DNA from: Hormiphora californensis
Taxonomy: Eukaryota > Ctenophora > Tentaculata > Cydippida > Pleurobrachiidae
Reading direction: 5' to 3'
Length of the DNA stretch: 64,000 bases
NCBI GenBank assembly: GCA_020137815.1
Contig: CM035351.1
Location: 6,283,397-6,347,396, forward strand
The first letter of the stretch is position 1. Each line of letters starts with the position of its first letter. This document shows, piece by piece, positions 44,369 through 56,627 of this stretch. The notes beneath the pieces were generated by a model, which saw nothing but the letters and a program-made list of their open reading frames with translations, had not been told where the DNA came from and ran no database searches. The position numbers were made by a program, and so were the translations under genes.

Positions 44369-47300
44369 CTAGAGAGCCTTGACGGCGGATAGTTCTCTCT
44401 CCATCTTGTGAAGAAGAGGTGCGATACGGGGCCGGGAGCAGCACGACGATCTCGCCAGGCTGAAAGATCTATCACCCTGGAGAGAGAGAGAGGAGGGGAG
44501 AGAAGGAGAGAAAGTTAGAGAGAGACAGTCGTCTAGGAGTAGATAAAGGAGAGAAACTTGGAGAGATTAAAAATTAAGAATCAGAAGAGACACTGGGGAG
44601 GGGAGAGAGAGAACAAAGGGGTTTTCCAGCATAAATTCAGTAAGAGAAGATAATAAACACGTACCATAGGTTAATGTTATCAGTGAGCTAGATAACCCAC
44701 ATTATAAATACCTGCAGGCAAAGGGAAACGATTTTACTGAGCAGGGAGTATGGGCCAGGTTGGGATATATCGAACCCACTGAGGACCTGAACTGCTAGTG
44801 TCTGCAGTTCCTCCTTCCTACTTTCCTCTTGGGCTACATGACCTGTACGTTGGTAATACTACTTTCACAGGTAAGGGGGGTTGGGGCGATAAAATCATTT
44901 TAATTGGCAGGTAGATGGGGGTTGGGGCGAGGAAGTTGTGACATTGAGATGGGCAGGTAGATGGGGGTTGGGGCGAGGATGTTGTGATATTGAGATGGGC
45001 AGGTAGATGGGGGTTGGGGCGAGGAAGTTGTGACATTGAGATGGGCAGGTAGAAAGTCCACAAGGTCGGGAACATGTTTCACTAACCGATAGCATCGACA
45101 AGGCTGGATATTTGTGTTAGAACGGTATCCACTAGACCATCCACCTGCTGCAGATACTTCTTGCTCTGCCCATATAACCTGTCATTTGATATCACCTGTG
45201 TAAAGGGTAGAATATCGTTTATAGACCTCACGAGAAGAGTCTAGAAAACTTGTCAATGATGAGGACACATTGTTTTCAATTGAAACAGCACCATTTCGTG
45301 GTAGCATATTACCTCTGCGATGGTGTATGGGAATGATGGCTGAGCAACCGATTGTAGGTATTGGAGTAGGAGGCACTTTACACGCATTGAACCATGACTA
45401 GACCAGCCCTTCCTTGATTCTACTGCATCATACAGTTGTCTGTAACGAGTGTGTTAGTTTAGCAGTACATAGGAAAGAGTTGTATACCTATTTTCTGTGA
45501 AAACCAAAAGAAATGCAGAGTGAACCACAGTTCTTTCTGTGAAAACCAACATCCTGGACCATGACAACTGCATTATAATTTGCTCATTAGTCATTATAAC
45601 CTGTATATGTGGAGGGGGTCCTCGTGTGGGTTATCAGGTACATACAGTAGGGTTGAGAGATACCGGGCCAACCAATCTAACATCTGGTTCTCTGTGGAGT
45701 AGCTCCTACCATCAGTACCAATAGCTACATCTGGTGTTTCAGCGACTAACTTCAGCCCTTCACAAAGCAGCGAATCACCTAGAGAGAGCGGAATTAGAGG
45801 AACACTGATGAGGGATAGAATGAAGAGACAGGGAGAAGAGGACAGCTATACATGGGATCATTGGGATCTCAAGGCGGCAAATGGTTCCTGTTGTGCGCGC
45901 ATCTTGGATAACTCTGGAGTCGTGGCGCGCTACGTACACGACTTGAGACTCTCTGAAATCAGAGCGGCACCTCGAGAAGTGAAACAGTGATCATGTGCTT
46001 ACACTGAGCTAGGGAGTTGGCTAGTAGGGCGACCTGAGCGACCAGCAGATACAGATTGAGCCGGAGAAAGTGGGAATCAATGCTTGGGATGGTGATGTAA
46101 CAGTAGGCAATACAGCCTCGTACAAAGGACGCTACCTTCCTGCTACTCAGAGAACCCTGTAGGGGACAGAGGTGAGGTAAAGATGAGTTGGGTTAGCCTC
46201 CCCTGTGTTAGTAGCTGAGATGACCATGGGCTCCTGTGAACAAGAGGAACAAGAGCGGATGTTTGTTTGTTTGTGCTGTGTCTCCAAAGAGTGGATGTAC
46301 CATGCCTTGTTCGACTCTCTCTCCCCGGGTTTGAACAAAACAAGGTGTACCAGGTACCTCTAGTAGGGACCTCGTTGTGTCAACACAATTCAGACACGAT
46401 TCATACCTCTAGGGAGTTCATGGATGAAACTGCAAGGGAAGCAACTCTCTGGACTAGGAAGTTTAGTACACTGTCCAGGTTAGAGAATGAGGCCCGGCAT
46501 TCCACATAGAAATTTAGTTGTCTCTCAACATTTTCAGGGGTCACCACAAGCGAAATGAAGTGGTTTATCAACTCGCTGAGAGAGGTGGAATAGTGGGGTA
46601 GGGGAGAAGGGGGAGTGGGGGATAGGGGAGTGGGGAGAAGGGTTAGGGAGGGGAGTAAGGGGAGTAGGGGAGTGGGGATAGGGAGAGAAGGATGTTAGGG
46701 AAGGATGCCAGGGAGAGAAGGAGTGGGACTGCTTATCTTCATTTTACCCTGTGTAAATTTACGGGGTATTATATTTGCTCGCCATGCTATTACAGATGTT
46801 CCGGTTATTACCTGGTATCCCTACGCTGGTCATCATTACTTAACGCATTGAGAGAGTTGTGTAGAATCTTGCCGATGTAAATCAACCCACTTATAGCAAC
46901 TTCATCCTTCAACCTCTCACTCCTGAGATAAAGTTAAAATTAGAAATACTGGAAATTTGAAATGTAGTGATAGTTATAAAATTAGAAACACTGGAAATTT
47001 GACATGTAGTGATATCGATATCGATGGATATGTTTATCAGGAATAACTCACCCTGTTAGGGCGCTGAGGACACATTTACAGGCCTCCACTTTGACAGACT
47101 CCTTCTGGAACAGGTCCAGGAAGGGAAGGAAGGAAGAGAGGGAGAAGAGAACTTCTATATTTGACTGGGAACTCACTAACACAGACAACATCTTCTCCAG
47201 CTGAGAGGGATGTGTTTTAGTGCCTGGTTTCAAATAAAATTCAATGATATTTTCCTGTAAACTACAAATGACTAACCACTAAAGTGTGAAATAATGTATT

Positions 47301-50300
47301 ACCGCAGGATAGCACGCCTCAAAGGTTCGTGATGGTAACAGCTTTTCAATGATGGCACCCAACACACCATCCAACTCAGTTGGTGTTAACCTTATGGAGG
47401 GGGAGGGTTAACAGTTTACTATGGGCGTTAACCTTATGGAGGGGGAGGGTTAACAGTTTACTATGGGTGTTAACCTTATGGAGGGGGAGGGTTAACAGTT
47501 TACTATGGGTGTTAACCTTATGGAGGGGGAGGGTAACAGTATACTATGGGTGTTAACCTTATGGAGGGGGGGTTAACAATGTCAACATACACTGTTACAA
47601 CACGACATCATCAAACAAAATGGTTACGGACAAAAGAATGGGAATTACAGCCCTAAATAGCAGCCCTAAATAAGGATTCAGAAGCTCCATTTACTTACTT
47701 ACAAACCCCTTACAAACCCGCATATTCTGCTACAACTCACATGCTAGCTGAGAGTTCCAGCCATACGACAGCACACTCCGTATACTCAGCAGTAGAAGCA
47801 GCACCCGCTGCAAGGGTTGTCCACCGTGCTGCCAGCTTCCTCCTGCTCTTCTCTCCTCCCTCGGGACACCTCACCAAGGCTGCTCCTGCAGGACCGAGTT
47901 GTTAGAAAATAGAAATGTAATTACAGAGATAAGTAACAGAGAGATAACAGAGATATAACATATCTGTTATCTCTCATATGTAACAGAGATATTGCTGATA
48001 ACAGAGATGTAACAGATTATATGGATTATGGGGCTGATGAGAGAGGAATGTTACCGAGGTTTTTCAGCAGGTAGACCACTGAGAATACAGTTTCATCGCA
48101 CTTTGCAATAATTCGTCCCAGGGTCAGGACATTCTCCGCTATGTAGCTCGCAGGGAAGGATGTCAGCAGAGAGTTGAGGAGCATACCACTGGGGACAAAT
48201 GGTTGTTGGAAAATTGGATTTATGATCCAATGTTTGAGAAAACAGGGACATAAATTATTTGTTGCGTTTAGTAGTAGACAAGTAATAATAATTGGCAGAG
48301 TTTTAAACAAAAATTTATTCTCACTTTTGCTCTGGTGACACTATCTTGTCCTGTAGTTGTGATAGCTGATCTGAGTTGAGATCACATCTCAGTACACAGC
48401 TGAGCAGCCAATCGTAAGCTACACTTTGTGCCGTACAGTACTCCTTCAGAGTCGCATTACTACTCTTTCTACCGACACTCAGAACCTGTGTGGAGTTTCA
48501 GGGATAGAAGGGTGATGAAAAGATAAGAAGGACTTTTGAATATTTTGACTTTGAATAATAACAGGGAGTAGAAACAGTAGAAAAAACAGTATCGGATCAG
48601 GCTAGATCCGGAACAGAAACAGTATCGGATCAGGGTAGAATCTAGATCCGCCACAGAAATAGTAGAAATATCACCTGTGTATAGGTTTTAAAGGCACTAT
48701 CAAACAGTGGTACAAGGTATTCACTCTTGTACACACTATCAGTTAGGAGGCCCATCCGTGATACGAAGCAGCGGAGGAAGTTAGCCACAAGGGGATCGCC
48801 CACCCCATAACACGAGGCGGTACTGTGCTGTAGTGTCTCTCTATGAAGTTTAGTTGAGTGAATGAACTTGTTGCATCTAATGAGAGCTAGTTGTAGGTAT
48901 ATTCGAGGTATCAGCTCCCGAATCGAGGCTATCTGAGGGATGTTATGGTTCTCGTTGAAATGATAATTGAATTGCTTGAACTACTATACCCTTCTATGAA
49001 AATATAGGGTCTGGGCAAGAACTAATCGAAATAAGTCAGCTTGTTGACAAATTGACTTGTTTCAATTTGTTCTTCCGCTCTCGGAGAACCCTAAAAAAGT
49101 GAACAAGTCGTATGGGTCTGAATAATTCAAGATGTCATGACTAACCTTGTAGAACCAGTTTCCAGCAGTCTCCTGTGCAATAAAGGGGACATCATCCGGG
49201 GTAAAGTCTGCCCTTAGCCTCACAGCAATGTGTCCCTGCATCACTGTACTCTTGTCTTTTAATCTCTCAAACACCAGCTCACCTAAATCAGGTGGTAAAT
49301 TGGCAGACTTGTTTCATTTCACACATTGAATTGTGTTAGATTTAAAATTTGAAAAAGAGATATTCACTTACCAAATTTCACCAGAATATCGGTTATCAGG
49401 ACGAATTTGGTGGGATAAAACTGTGGGATGGCGGTGTCTGTCAGTAACTTGCTGAGTTGGATAGCCAGTTTTAGAGCCTTGACTCTTTGTTCGGTGTTCC
49501 ATGCCTCATAGAGTGACTGAAAATAGAAATAACGATACATTGCGTCACTCTAAATATCTTTTCCATGTGTAAAATGGTACCACGACAGGATACATGCATT
49601 ACAAGAGAGTCACCCACCTTTCCCATTTCGTCTATCTTCCTGCTGTACTCAGCCTGGGTGAGGTTACTCAAGTTAGGGCCATCTTCCATTACATCCAACT
49701 GCTCCAGTCGATCTCTCACTTTCTCTGGCAAGTTGGAACTCCCACCCCCACCACCTGTTGGGATAATGATTTGTTCAAACCCTCTAGGGGCGCGGAGAGA
49801 GAGGATCGAGCAAGACAAGGAAATAGGAATGATATAGTTGAAAAATTAGTCATGAACTTGATTGTTGTATCCCGGTAATGAACCCTGGTTAGGTCTGTAA
49901 ACTACCTCTTGGGCTATCTTTTGATGTAGCGGATAAAGTTAGTCGTTTGGATGTTGTAAACTTTTCCAGAATGGGCCCTCTTCTTTCCAGCCAATTATCC
50001 TGCAACATTAAAACCGTTATAATACTGGAATTAACATTATTACTTCTATGATATACCTTTGCAGCGCAGTGATAACCTATGATAATAACCCCATTTATCA
50101 TTATGATGTATGATTTTAATTGATTGAGACTGGTAATTGGTATATTTGAGGGTAAGTCAGTTACCGGTAATGCAGCAGCAGGTGCAAATCGAGATTTAAA
50201 AGCTGGTGACTTGGGTCGTGGAGGAGGTGGAGTTTCGTTCATCCCAAGAGAGAGCGGATCAAAAACACTTGATAGGGGATCAAGGCGGCTCGCTGAAGTT

Positions 50301-50652
50301 GTACTATCGGTTCTCGGTTTACTTTGTTCAGTTTCCGAACCATCATTATCCTGTGGATATAACGTAGTAGGCTCATAAGAAATGTATTGACCCTATAAGT
50401 TGAAAAGAATCGACGTGTTGTTGCAACAACTTAATCTGTAATTAGTGATGACTTCGCATCCCACAGGTTTCGTTTAGCTGCGCTTCACACGGCTAGTGTA
50501 GGGGTGACTCCGTCACCAACTTAATCAGTAAATACCTGGTTTTCACGAAACTCAGAAATCCCTAAAAGTGGGTGTTTCCTAGTCCTTTTAAGTACTAATT
50601 TGGATTTTTGTGGTTTGGTCCGTACAGTAATCGGCCATAGCAAGTCAGCCAT
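44369..50652 (-). CDS. VPS35L: VPS35L, retriever/Commander subunit, complete 20-exon gene
   Basis: VPS35L is the large helical-solenoid subunit of retriever, which recycles endosomal cargo with SNX17 and the CCC complex. Exons in transcript order: 50536-50652, 50165-50392, 49906-49999, 49618-49754, 49372-49516, 49146-49282, 48675-48932, 48325-48485, 48055-48188, 47741-47885, 47303-47390, 47052-47200, 46812-46922, 46407-46575, 46003-46156, 45601-45778, 45313-45439, 45087-45195, 44712-44842, 44369-44476. All phases agree and the sum is 2880 bases, 959 residues; human is 963. Diagnostic blocks: [96 protein letters not shown] and [16 protein letters not shown]. The ATG chosen ([10 protein letters not shown]) opens a short exon in phase with the next. 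Minisatellites occupy introns 10 and 18. Confidence 0.97.
44878..45057. repeat. ~45-bp minisatellite, VPS35L intron 18
   Basis: Three to four units of GAGATGGGCAGGTAGATGGG + GGTTGGGGCGAGGAAGTTGTGACATT. It does not carry the splice junction. Confidence 0.9.
47391..47575 (-). repeat. 42-bp minisatellite copying the VPS35L exon 11 acceptor
   Basis: On the minus strand each unit ends CCCTCCATAAG-GTTAACACC, identical to the true acceptor at the 47390/47391 boundary and the first exon bases. Four copies lie upstream of the real site. Confidence 0.9.
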
Positions 50653-51165
50653 AAATCTAGCAAGCGGTTAAGTTTGGGTTAAAACGGATATAATTTTTTG
50701 CAGGGGTGTGGGAATAGGGGGGGGGGGGCACACCCCCCCCCCCTCACTTTTTTCTCAGAATTGCCCATTGTATGATATGTGATATTGAAGTAAATCCAGA
50801 TTGGAAGATGGCTGCAGGTTGTTATTTTTAATGTTCTAACACTCCTTTACATGTGTACGCGGTGAGACAGGGTCGAACAAGGCAAGGTGCAAGCTGATGG
50901 GTGAAGAACATGAATTTTGCTGCCGGGCACCGCCTCGGCTTTTCCTATAAAAAGTTTCGGACAAGGATTGGAGAAGTAATCTATATTTTGAAAGGAGCTA
51001 TTTGCTCAGAAAATGCAGCAAAAAGGGAGTTGGCAGTTGGCTGTTGGAAAAATAACTCTTTAAGTAAAACGACGAAAACGTGAAAAACGGCCATCTTGAA
51101 AAATGCAAATGCATACAACAACAGTTCTCTTTGCTTATAAAGGGATTGCTGGTAAAGCGCTCGAC
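50653..51165. other. VPS35L upstream flank
   Basis: Promoter side of VPS35L. It has a G/C homopolymer pair at 50718-50744 (about nine G then nine C) and an interspersed GTTCTAAC...GGGTCGAACAAGGCAAGG repeat at about 50832-50890. No gene. Confidence 0.45.
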
Positions 51166-51412
51166 AGGATCAAGTTCAGTATTTACACAGCGTTTACACA
51201 GTCTTTACACAGTCGTTACACCCAGAGCGCCCGCACCGCTCTGGGTGTAAAGACTGCGTCTTTCGCACTCGATTTGCAGCGTTTTTGGAAACTTTTTTCG
51301 CCGCAGCGCTCAATTTACTCAATTGTGCAGCACACAATCCAATATTTTCTTAGAAAAAACCGCAAAACGCAGCACGCGCCGCTCTGGGTGTAACGACTGT
51401 GTAAAGACTGTG

Positions 51413-51639
51413 TAAAGTCGGATTTTTTGAAACTGTCACCCCCCCCCTGAGTTTTCAAATTTCTTTAAATGACCATAAGTCCGGTTCCTGATGAGATAGA
51501 GACTTGAAATTTGGAGGTTATAAAGATCTTGCTAAGTTCTTCCGAACCTCCAAATTTCAAATCTCTATCTTATCAGGAACCGGAGATATGACAAATTTGT
51601 TATTTCAGGGGGATGACAGTTTCAAAAAATCCGACTTTA
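51413..51639. mobile_element. Foldback element, copy 1
   Basis: Arms start TAAAGTCGGATTTTTTGAAA and meet in a second inverted repeat around CTCTATC(T)TATCAGGAACCGG. A nearly identical copy is at 52217-52441. Confidence 0.85.
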
Positions 51640-51674
51640 AACGCTGTGTAAATACTTTTTTTTTTTGGGAATTC

Positions 51675-51820
51675 ACTAACCCCAACACCGATTGGCATCA
51701 CTTTCCGACAGCCGAAGAGAAGCTGCCGAAGAGAGAAAGGGGGTAACCGTATGAAGAGTTAATCGCGATGAGTCTCATTCACATTGGGTTCGATCATTTG
51801 CCCCCGGTGTTGGGGTTAGT
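51675..51820. mobile_element. 146-bp MITE, copy 2
   Basis: Reverse orientation relative to copy 1 at 1107-1252, same length, same ends (ACTAACCCCAACACCG). Confidence 0.85.
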
Positions 51821-52216
51821 AATAAATAAATAAATCTTAAAATCACTCACTCAAAAAAACAATAAATATTACAAATAAAAAGTCAGTCAGTAAAATCACA
51901 CATTGCGATGGGAAGTGGAGTGTAAATACTGAACTTTTTTAGGGATCCCTATCATCTTTTTTAAAGTAAATAATTAAAATGCCTTAGCGCCGCGGCCGCG
52001 CAGTTAAGCAAATTTACGCCGCGCCGCGCAGCATATAAAGTCCGTTTCAAGCGACTTGACCCGTAATTCTTGGAATTTGGCGCATTGCGCGTGTATTTAC
52101 AAAGGGGAAATCCTGAATTTCCAGGAATCTCAGGTCAAGTCGTTTGAAACGCACTTTAAATAACGCGTTATGCGAAATTTTTGCAAAATTTTTGAGGACT
52201 TAAACGGGCGCGATTA

Positions 52217-52441
52217 TAAAGTCGGATTTTTTGAAACTGTCACCCCCCCTGAGTTTTCAAATTTCTTTAAATGACCATAAGTCCGGTTCCTGATAAGATA
52301 GAGACTTGAAATTTCGAGGTTATAAAGATCTTGCTAAGTTCTTCCGAACCTCCAAATTTCAAATCTCTATCTTATCAGGAACCGGAGATATGACAAATTT
52401 GTTATTTCAGGGGGGTGATAGTTTCAAAAAATCCGACTTTA
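52217..52441. mobile_element. Foldback element, copy 2
   Basis: Same arms and centre as 51413-51639, with a shorter C run after GTCA. Confidence 0.85.
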
Positions 52442-53234
52442 ATCTGGGTGCCTTGCAGTCTGTTTACAGGTGCGCGCTGCCAAAAGAGTATACTTAGACC
52501 GACATTTTTCAAACGGCTATAGCCATGGAACCACATGGCCGATTTGTGTAAACTAAACGGTATCAGTTAGAGAATCGATAGTCCTAACCGGTAACCCCAA
52601 ACCAAACCCTAACCAGACCCTAACGCATAGCCCTAACCCGTCGCGCGCTAAAACTACGAATTGTTAGCAATGAAAGGCACCCAGATTTTAACGTTTTCCG
52701 ACTTAAACTGACCCTGACTTAACTGACCCTTTTTTGTAAAAAGTTGCGGGTTCTGAGCGGGTTCTGAGCCCCCTAGACCCCTTCACGGGCCTCCAGCGCC
52801 TGGACCCTTCTTGCGGGGATGCGCCCCTAGGCCATGCTTGTGGGGGTTTCACACCTAACGCCGGAACGCCCCTTCCGGCTTCCGCCCTTGGCCCCAGGCG
52901 ACAGCCGACAGGGACACGCTGGACCAGGCTCTGTCCCAGGTCCCTGTCAATTGTCATCTCAGCTTTGTTTTGTGCTGTTCTGAGCAGTGATTGGTCACAC
53001 AGTGCTCGACCTGAATATTTTATAAACTGTCATCTCAGTTTTGTTTTGTGCCCTTATGACCCCATTGCAGGCTTAGGGAGCGGGTTACGGGAGGTTGGGT
53101 TGATCAAATTGCACTGGTAGATTGAATTGGTAGAAATAGGAGCTGCACCGTCTTAGTGGCAATTTATTGGCACAGAATATGTTGTAGAACGTCGCGTCAC
53201 GGCCCACGGGCGGCCGCCACACGACCAGGCTGTT
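52442..53234. other. GC-rich spacer, no gene
   Basis: Includes loosely telomere-like CCCTAACC repeats (about 52580-52640) and a GC-rich block (52740-52930) whose minus-strand open frame looks like low-complexity translation. TGTCATCTCAG(C/T)TTTGTTTTGT occurs twice (52955 and 53029). Confidence 0.45.
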
Positions 53235-53750
53235 ATAGTGGGAGACACTAGCGTGGTACGCGCAAAAAAATGTGCGCCACACCAATTTCGTTTTTCAAAA
53301 AACACGCAAGAAAAAGCTTTTCAAGATCGATTTTTCACGTTTTGGCTCATAACTCCTGTTCCTGATAAGATAAAGACTTCAAACCTTCGCCATTCGATGG
53401 GGCTTGAAATTTCCTTTCCAACGGTATGCAAACGATTTCTGTAGCTCATCAGGAACCGGAGATATGATCAATTATGATCATAACCGCGTAAGTTTCCTTC
53501 GGCATTATCATAATTAATGATATCTCCGGTTCCTGATGAGCTACAGAAATCGTTCGCATACCGTTGGAAAGGGAATTTCAAGCCCCATCGAATGGCGAAG
53601 GTTTGAAGTCTTTATCTTATCAGAAAAAGGAGTTATGAGCCAAAACGTGAAAAGTCGATGTTGAAAAACTTTTTCTTGCGTGTTTTTTGAAAAACGAAAT
53701 CGGTGTGGCACGCATTTTTTTGCGCGTACCACGCTAGTGTCTCCCACTAT
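53235..53750. mobile_element. 516-bp near-perfect palindrome
   Basis: Arms of about 245 bp from ATAGTGGGAGACACTAGCGT to its complement, with a spacer of about 20 bases near 53493. The two arms differ at only a few positions. It holds the dispersed TATCAGGAAC...GAGATATGAT motif near the centre. Confidence 0.9.
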
Positions 53751-54471
53751 TATAAAAGTGCAGCTCCGATCTCGACCAAATCATTCTACTGACCCGATTA
53801 TCCCGACCTTGTAATTACAGCAGTGCAGAGATTATATTAGTTGCCTAAATATCTCATGGTATGTGAATACTGAATAGATCTGGCGGGTCTGGATAGGAGC
53901 TATTTAGTTGCATAAAACACTCCCTGGTGACCGAGAAGACCAAGGGTCAAATTGAGCTCTTCCAACTTTCATGACCCTTTCGCTGCAGTAGCACGGAGCA
54001 CCTTTTCTTCTCCTGCTCGTGTCTAGGGAAACACTGCAGTTCGTAGGAGCAAGAGGGTTGAAAATGCGGGCATCGGTGTACACTTCTGCGACCAGAAATC
54101 TCTAGCAGTAAGCAGAATACAGATAAATCTAGTCGTGCAACGTTTTATTTTATTTACAACTAGTCGTGATTTCCACAGGGACAGCAGTGCTGGCGTTGAC
54201 TAACTCGAAGCCTTATCGGAGAGACTTGACATCTCTAAACTCACATTTGTTGTCGGACATTGTATCCTGTTGCGCTGTTCGACCCTCCTTTGAACAAAAC
54301 AAGTCTCCTGAGTCCTGCAGTACTACAGCTGTAAATCACAATACCAATGAATACATACAGTAGCAACTGAGGGATTGCAGAAAATGTTTCTTACCACCCT
54401 CCTTTATACAGTACCCCGGCTACCGAGTATTATAGCACCGAAAATTAGTTATTCTCTACCCAGGCTACAGA
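53751..54471. other. No gene recognised
   Basis: Spacer before the retroelement fragment. A short interspersed repeat GTTCGACCCTCCTTTGAACAAAACAAG lies at 54277-54304. Confidence 0.4.
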
Positions 54472-55427
54472 ACCACTGAAACAACTCATTCTTGAACAAT
54501 CTCTTCTTATCAGTGAAAAACGTGCTGAGTCATGCCTTTGGGAAGCTAAAGGAGCCAAGGGGAATGTACTAAAACTAAAACGAACTATTCAAAATGCCGA
54601 AAAACAACAGGCGTGTTCACTTCTGTCTGGTACTGACAGACGTTTATTCGATGAAATATCATCTAGGGGAGCTTCAAGCTGGTTAACAGCTCTGCCTTTG
54701 AAAGAGCACGGTTTCGTCCTCAACAAACAGCAATACCGGGACGCCATCTTGCTGCGATACAACCTAAAACCTTCCCCTCGAAGATGTGCCTATTGCATGT
54801 GCTTGTGGCAAGGCGAACACTCTCGAGCACTGTCTCTCGTGTGCCCTGGGAGGATACGTGTATTTAAGGCACAACAATATCCGTGACCTTACAGCTAACA
54901 TCCTCGTGGAAGCCGGCTGCAAAGACGTCCGCATTGAGCCACAGCTCCTACCCATAACTGGTGAAACATTCCAATACCGTTCTACTAACACTGCTAACAG
55001 TGCCCGTTTGGATGTTTCTGCCCGTAATGTGTGGAGTGACATGGACAAAGTTTACACTGACATCCGTGTATTCAACAGTCTTGCGCCAACCAACATCGGC
55101 AAATCCCTCCAGGACACTATGAGGAGACACGAGAGGGAAAAGGTACTAAATTACAACGACAGAGTCCTTCAGGTCGAGAAGGCAACTTTCACACCTCTAG
55201 TCTTTTCAACAACTGGGGTTATGGGCCCCCAAGCGGAGGTGTTCTACAAGAAGGTCGCTAAACTTCTATCTGACAAAACGGGCCACACTTACAACGATGC
55301 TATCCGGTACATTCGGCTTCGGCTGTCTTTCTCGTTGTTGAAGACCATCTTAATCGCCATCAGGGGGTACAGGGGAAATAAATGGACACACTTTTGTAGT
55401 AAAACAAACGATTTTCATCTTATTTGA
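54472..55427 (+). pseudogene. 5'-truncated retroelement ORF, C-terminal part, frameshifted
   Basis: Two frames carry one protein end. The first (to about 54780) has SSRGASSWLTALPL and FRD-type YRDAILLRYNLKP. The second, from about 54784 to TGA 55425-55427, has a zinc-knuckle-like CACGKANTLEHCLSC, then LRHNNIRDLTANIL, TFTPLVFSTTG and RLRLSFSLLK. The order is that of the C-terminal region of reverse-transcriptase ORFs found in sponge and cnidarian repeats. The break is a one-base surplus in a CCCC run near 54775. The reverse transcriptase core is absent. The copy is recent enough to be nearly intact. Confidence 0.75.
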
Positions 55428-56627
55428 TATGTATGTATTTAACTTATTATGACGACAGAAGAGTAAATTTTATTTTTATAACGCTTTCTGTATAAATTAT
55501 TGTATTGACATGTTCTATTTGAACCGGTACCCCGGCTTTCGCAAACAAGAATAAATGCATTATGTTTCATAATGCTATGTTTCCCCGCCAACGTTTCATT
55601 CCTAACACGAAGGCGGGACAGACATTTCGGATCATTTATACTTCACGCAAACAGTAAAGTGCGATTTTTAATGATGCGAACGGGGGGCGCGCACTTAATT
55701 TCATTTGTGCGTGCTAAATTCTGTTCCTGACAATCTTAAGACTTGATCCCAAAAGTATCAGAAAGATAATTTTAAGACCTTTTCAATGCAACCAAGATCA
55801 AGTTTTTATCTTATCAGGAGCCAGAGATATGATCGAAACAAAACGAAAAAAACTTTCCCACGGTGCGTGGGAAGGTTTTTTGCGCGCCCCCGGTTCACAT
55901 TATTAAAAATCGGACTTTATAGAACAAATCCTTGTGTTTTAGTAGCACTAAATTGCGCGCCACATTGCGAAATTGCGCGCCACACATTTCCTGAAAAAGT
56001 GTCAATGAAGTGGTTTATGAAGGAGCAGGTTGTTGTTGTGTGCGCGGCTCTAGTTGCTACATGTTGCCCCTCGCAACCTGAAACGGGACAAGAGAGCTGA
56101 CTTGCTACACATAGTCACTATATCCGTTTAGATTTCTAAACCCCGTATGCCTTTTTGCAAAAGGCATCCGGGTGAAGGCCTTCGGCCTTCACCCGGGCGG
56201 GGAAAAAATTAGTTATTCTATAAAACATCTTCCATACACTAAATCAGCGAAACCATTCCGCTGATGAGTCCGGGAATTTGAGGTTTGACTGTATAAATGA
56301 CGCATAATGAAATCGACAGTTTACTGTCCGATGTGAATCTTGAAAACATAGTAGGTATTATTCTCCGGGAGCCGCACGAGCCCGGAGCCAATCTGAACAA
56401 GTCTTGGAACTTGGTCTTGGCAAGGGAACTTTTTGTTGGAACGCGCGAAACTTTTTCCCAGCGCGCAGTAGAGAACACGCATTGTCAGCACGAGTTTCAC
56501 GTGTCCTACTCACACGGGTGCTAGTGAAACATCACCAACCCCCATCGGACCCAAACCTTCTAGCCTCCCTCCCTGGCCCTCTCCCAGGTCCCACTTTAAT
56601 CTAACCACATTTCCATCCAATAGCACC
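55428..56627. other. Spacer upstream of KRTCAP2
   Basis: Contains another copy of the AAGATAATTTTAAGACC...TATCAGGAGCC dispersed motif (55765-55830) and strong hairpins at 56140-56200. The open frame 56297-56524 and its antisense partner are unassigned. The KRTCAP2 promoter must lie in the last few hundred bases. Confidence 0.45.
56168..56196. other. Perfect 12-bp stem hairpin
   Basis: CCGGGTGAAGGC - CTTCG - GCCTTCACCCGG. A second palindrome, ATGCCTTTTTGCAAAAGGCAT, lies directly upstream, and GGGGAAAAAA follows. Confidence 0.8.

Larger units (their letters stand above)
51166..51953. mobile_element. Nest of MITEs in one disrupted element
   Basis: The outer element is the AGGGATCCCT family of 7173-7466 in rearranged form (AGTTCAGTATTTACACAG at the left, CTGAACTTTTTTAGGGATCCCT at the right). 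Into it are set a foldback at 51413-51639 and the 146-bp MITE at 51675-51820. Reading inward gives the order of insertion. Confidence 0.75.

Noticed and set aside
52703-52957. 84-codon minus frame in GC-rich DNA
   Set aside because: Low-complexity Arg/Gly/Pro translation of a GC-rich block with internal direct repeats; no family resemblance.
56240-56290. CTGATGAGTCCG resembling a hammerhead ribozyme core
   Set aside because: The GAAAC partner lies only a few bases upstream, leaving no room for the other stems, and no stem II closes; the match is explained by a simple hairpin.
56297-56524. 75-codon + frame just before KRTCAP2
   Set aside because: Overlaps an equally long antisense frame, has no domain, no conserved neighbour and no splice link to KRTCAP2.
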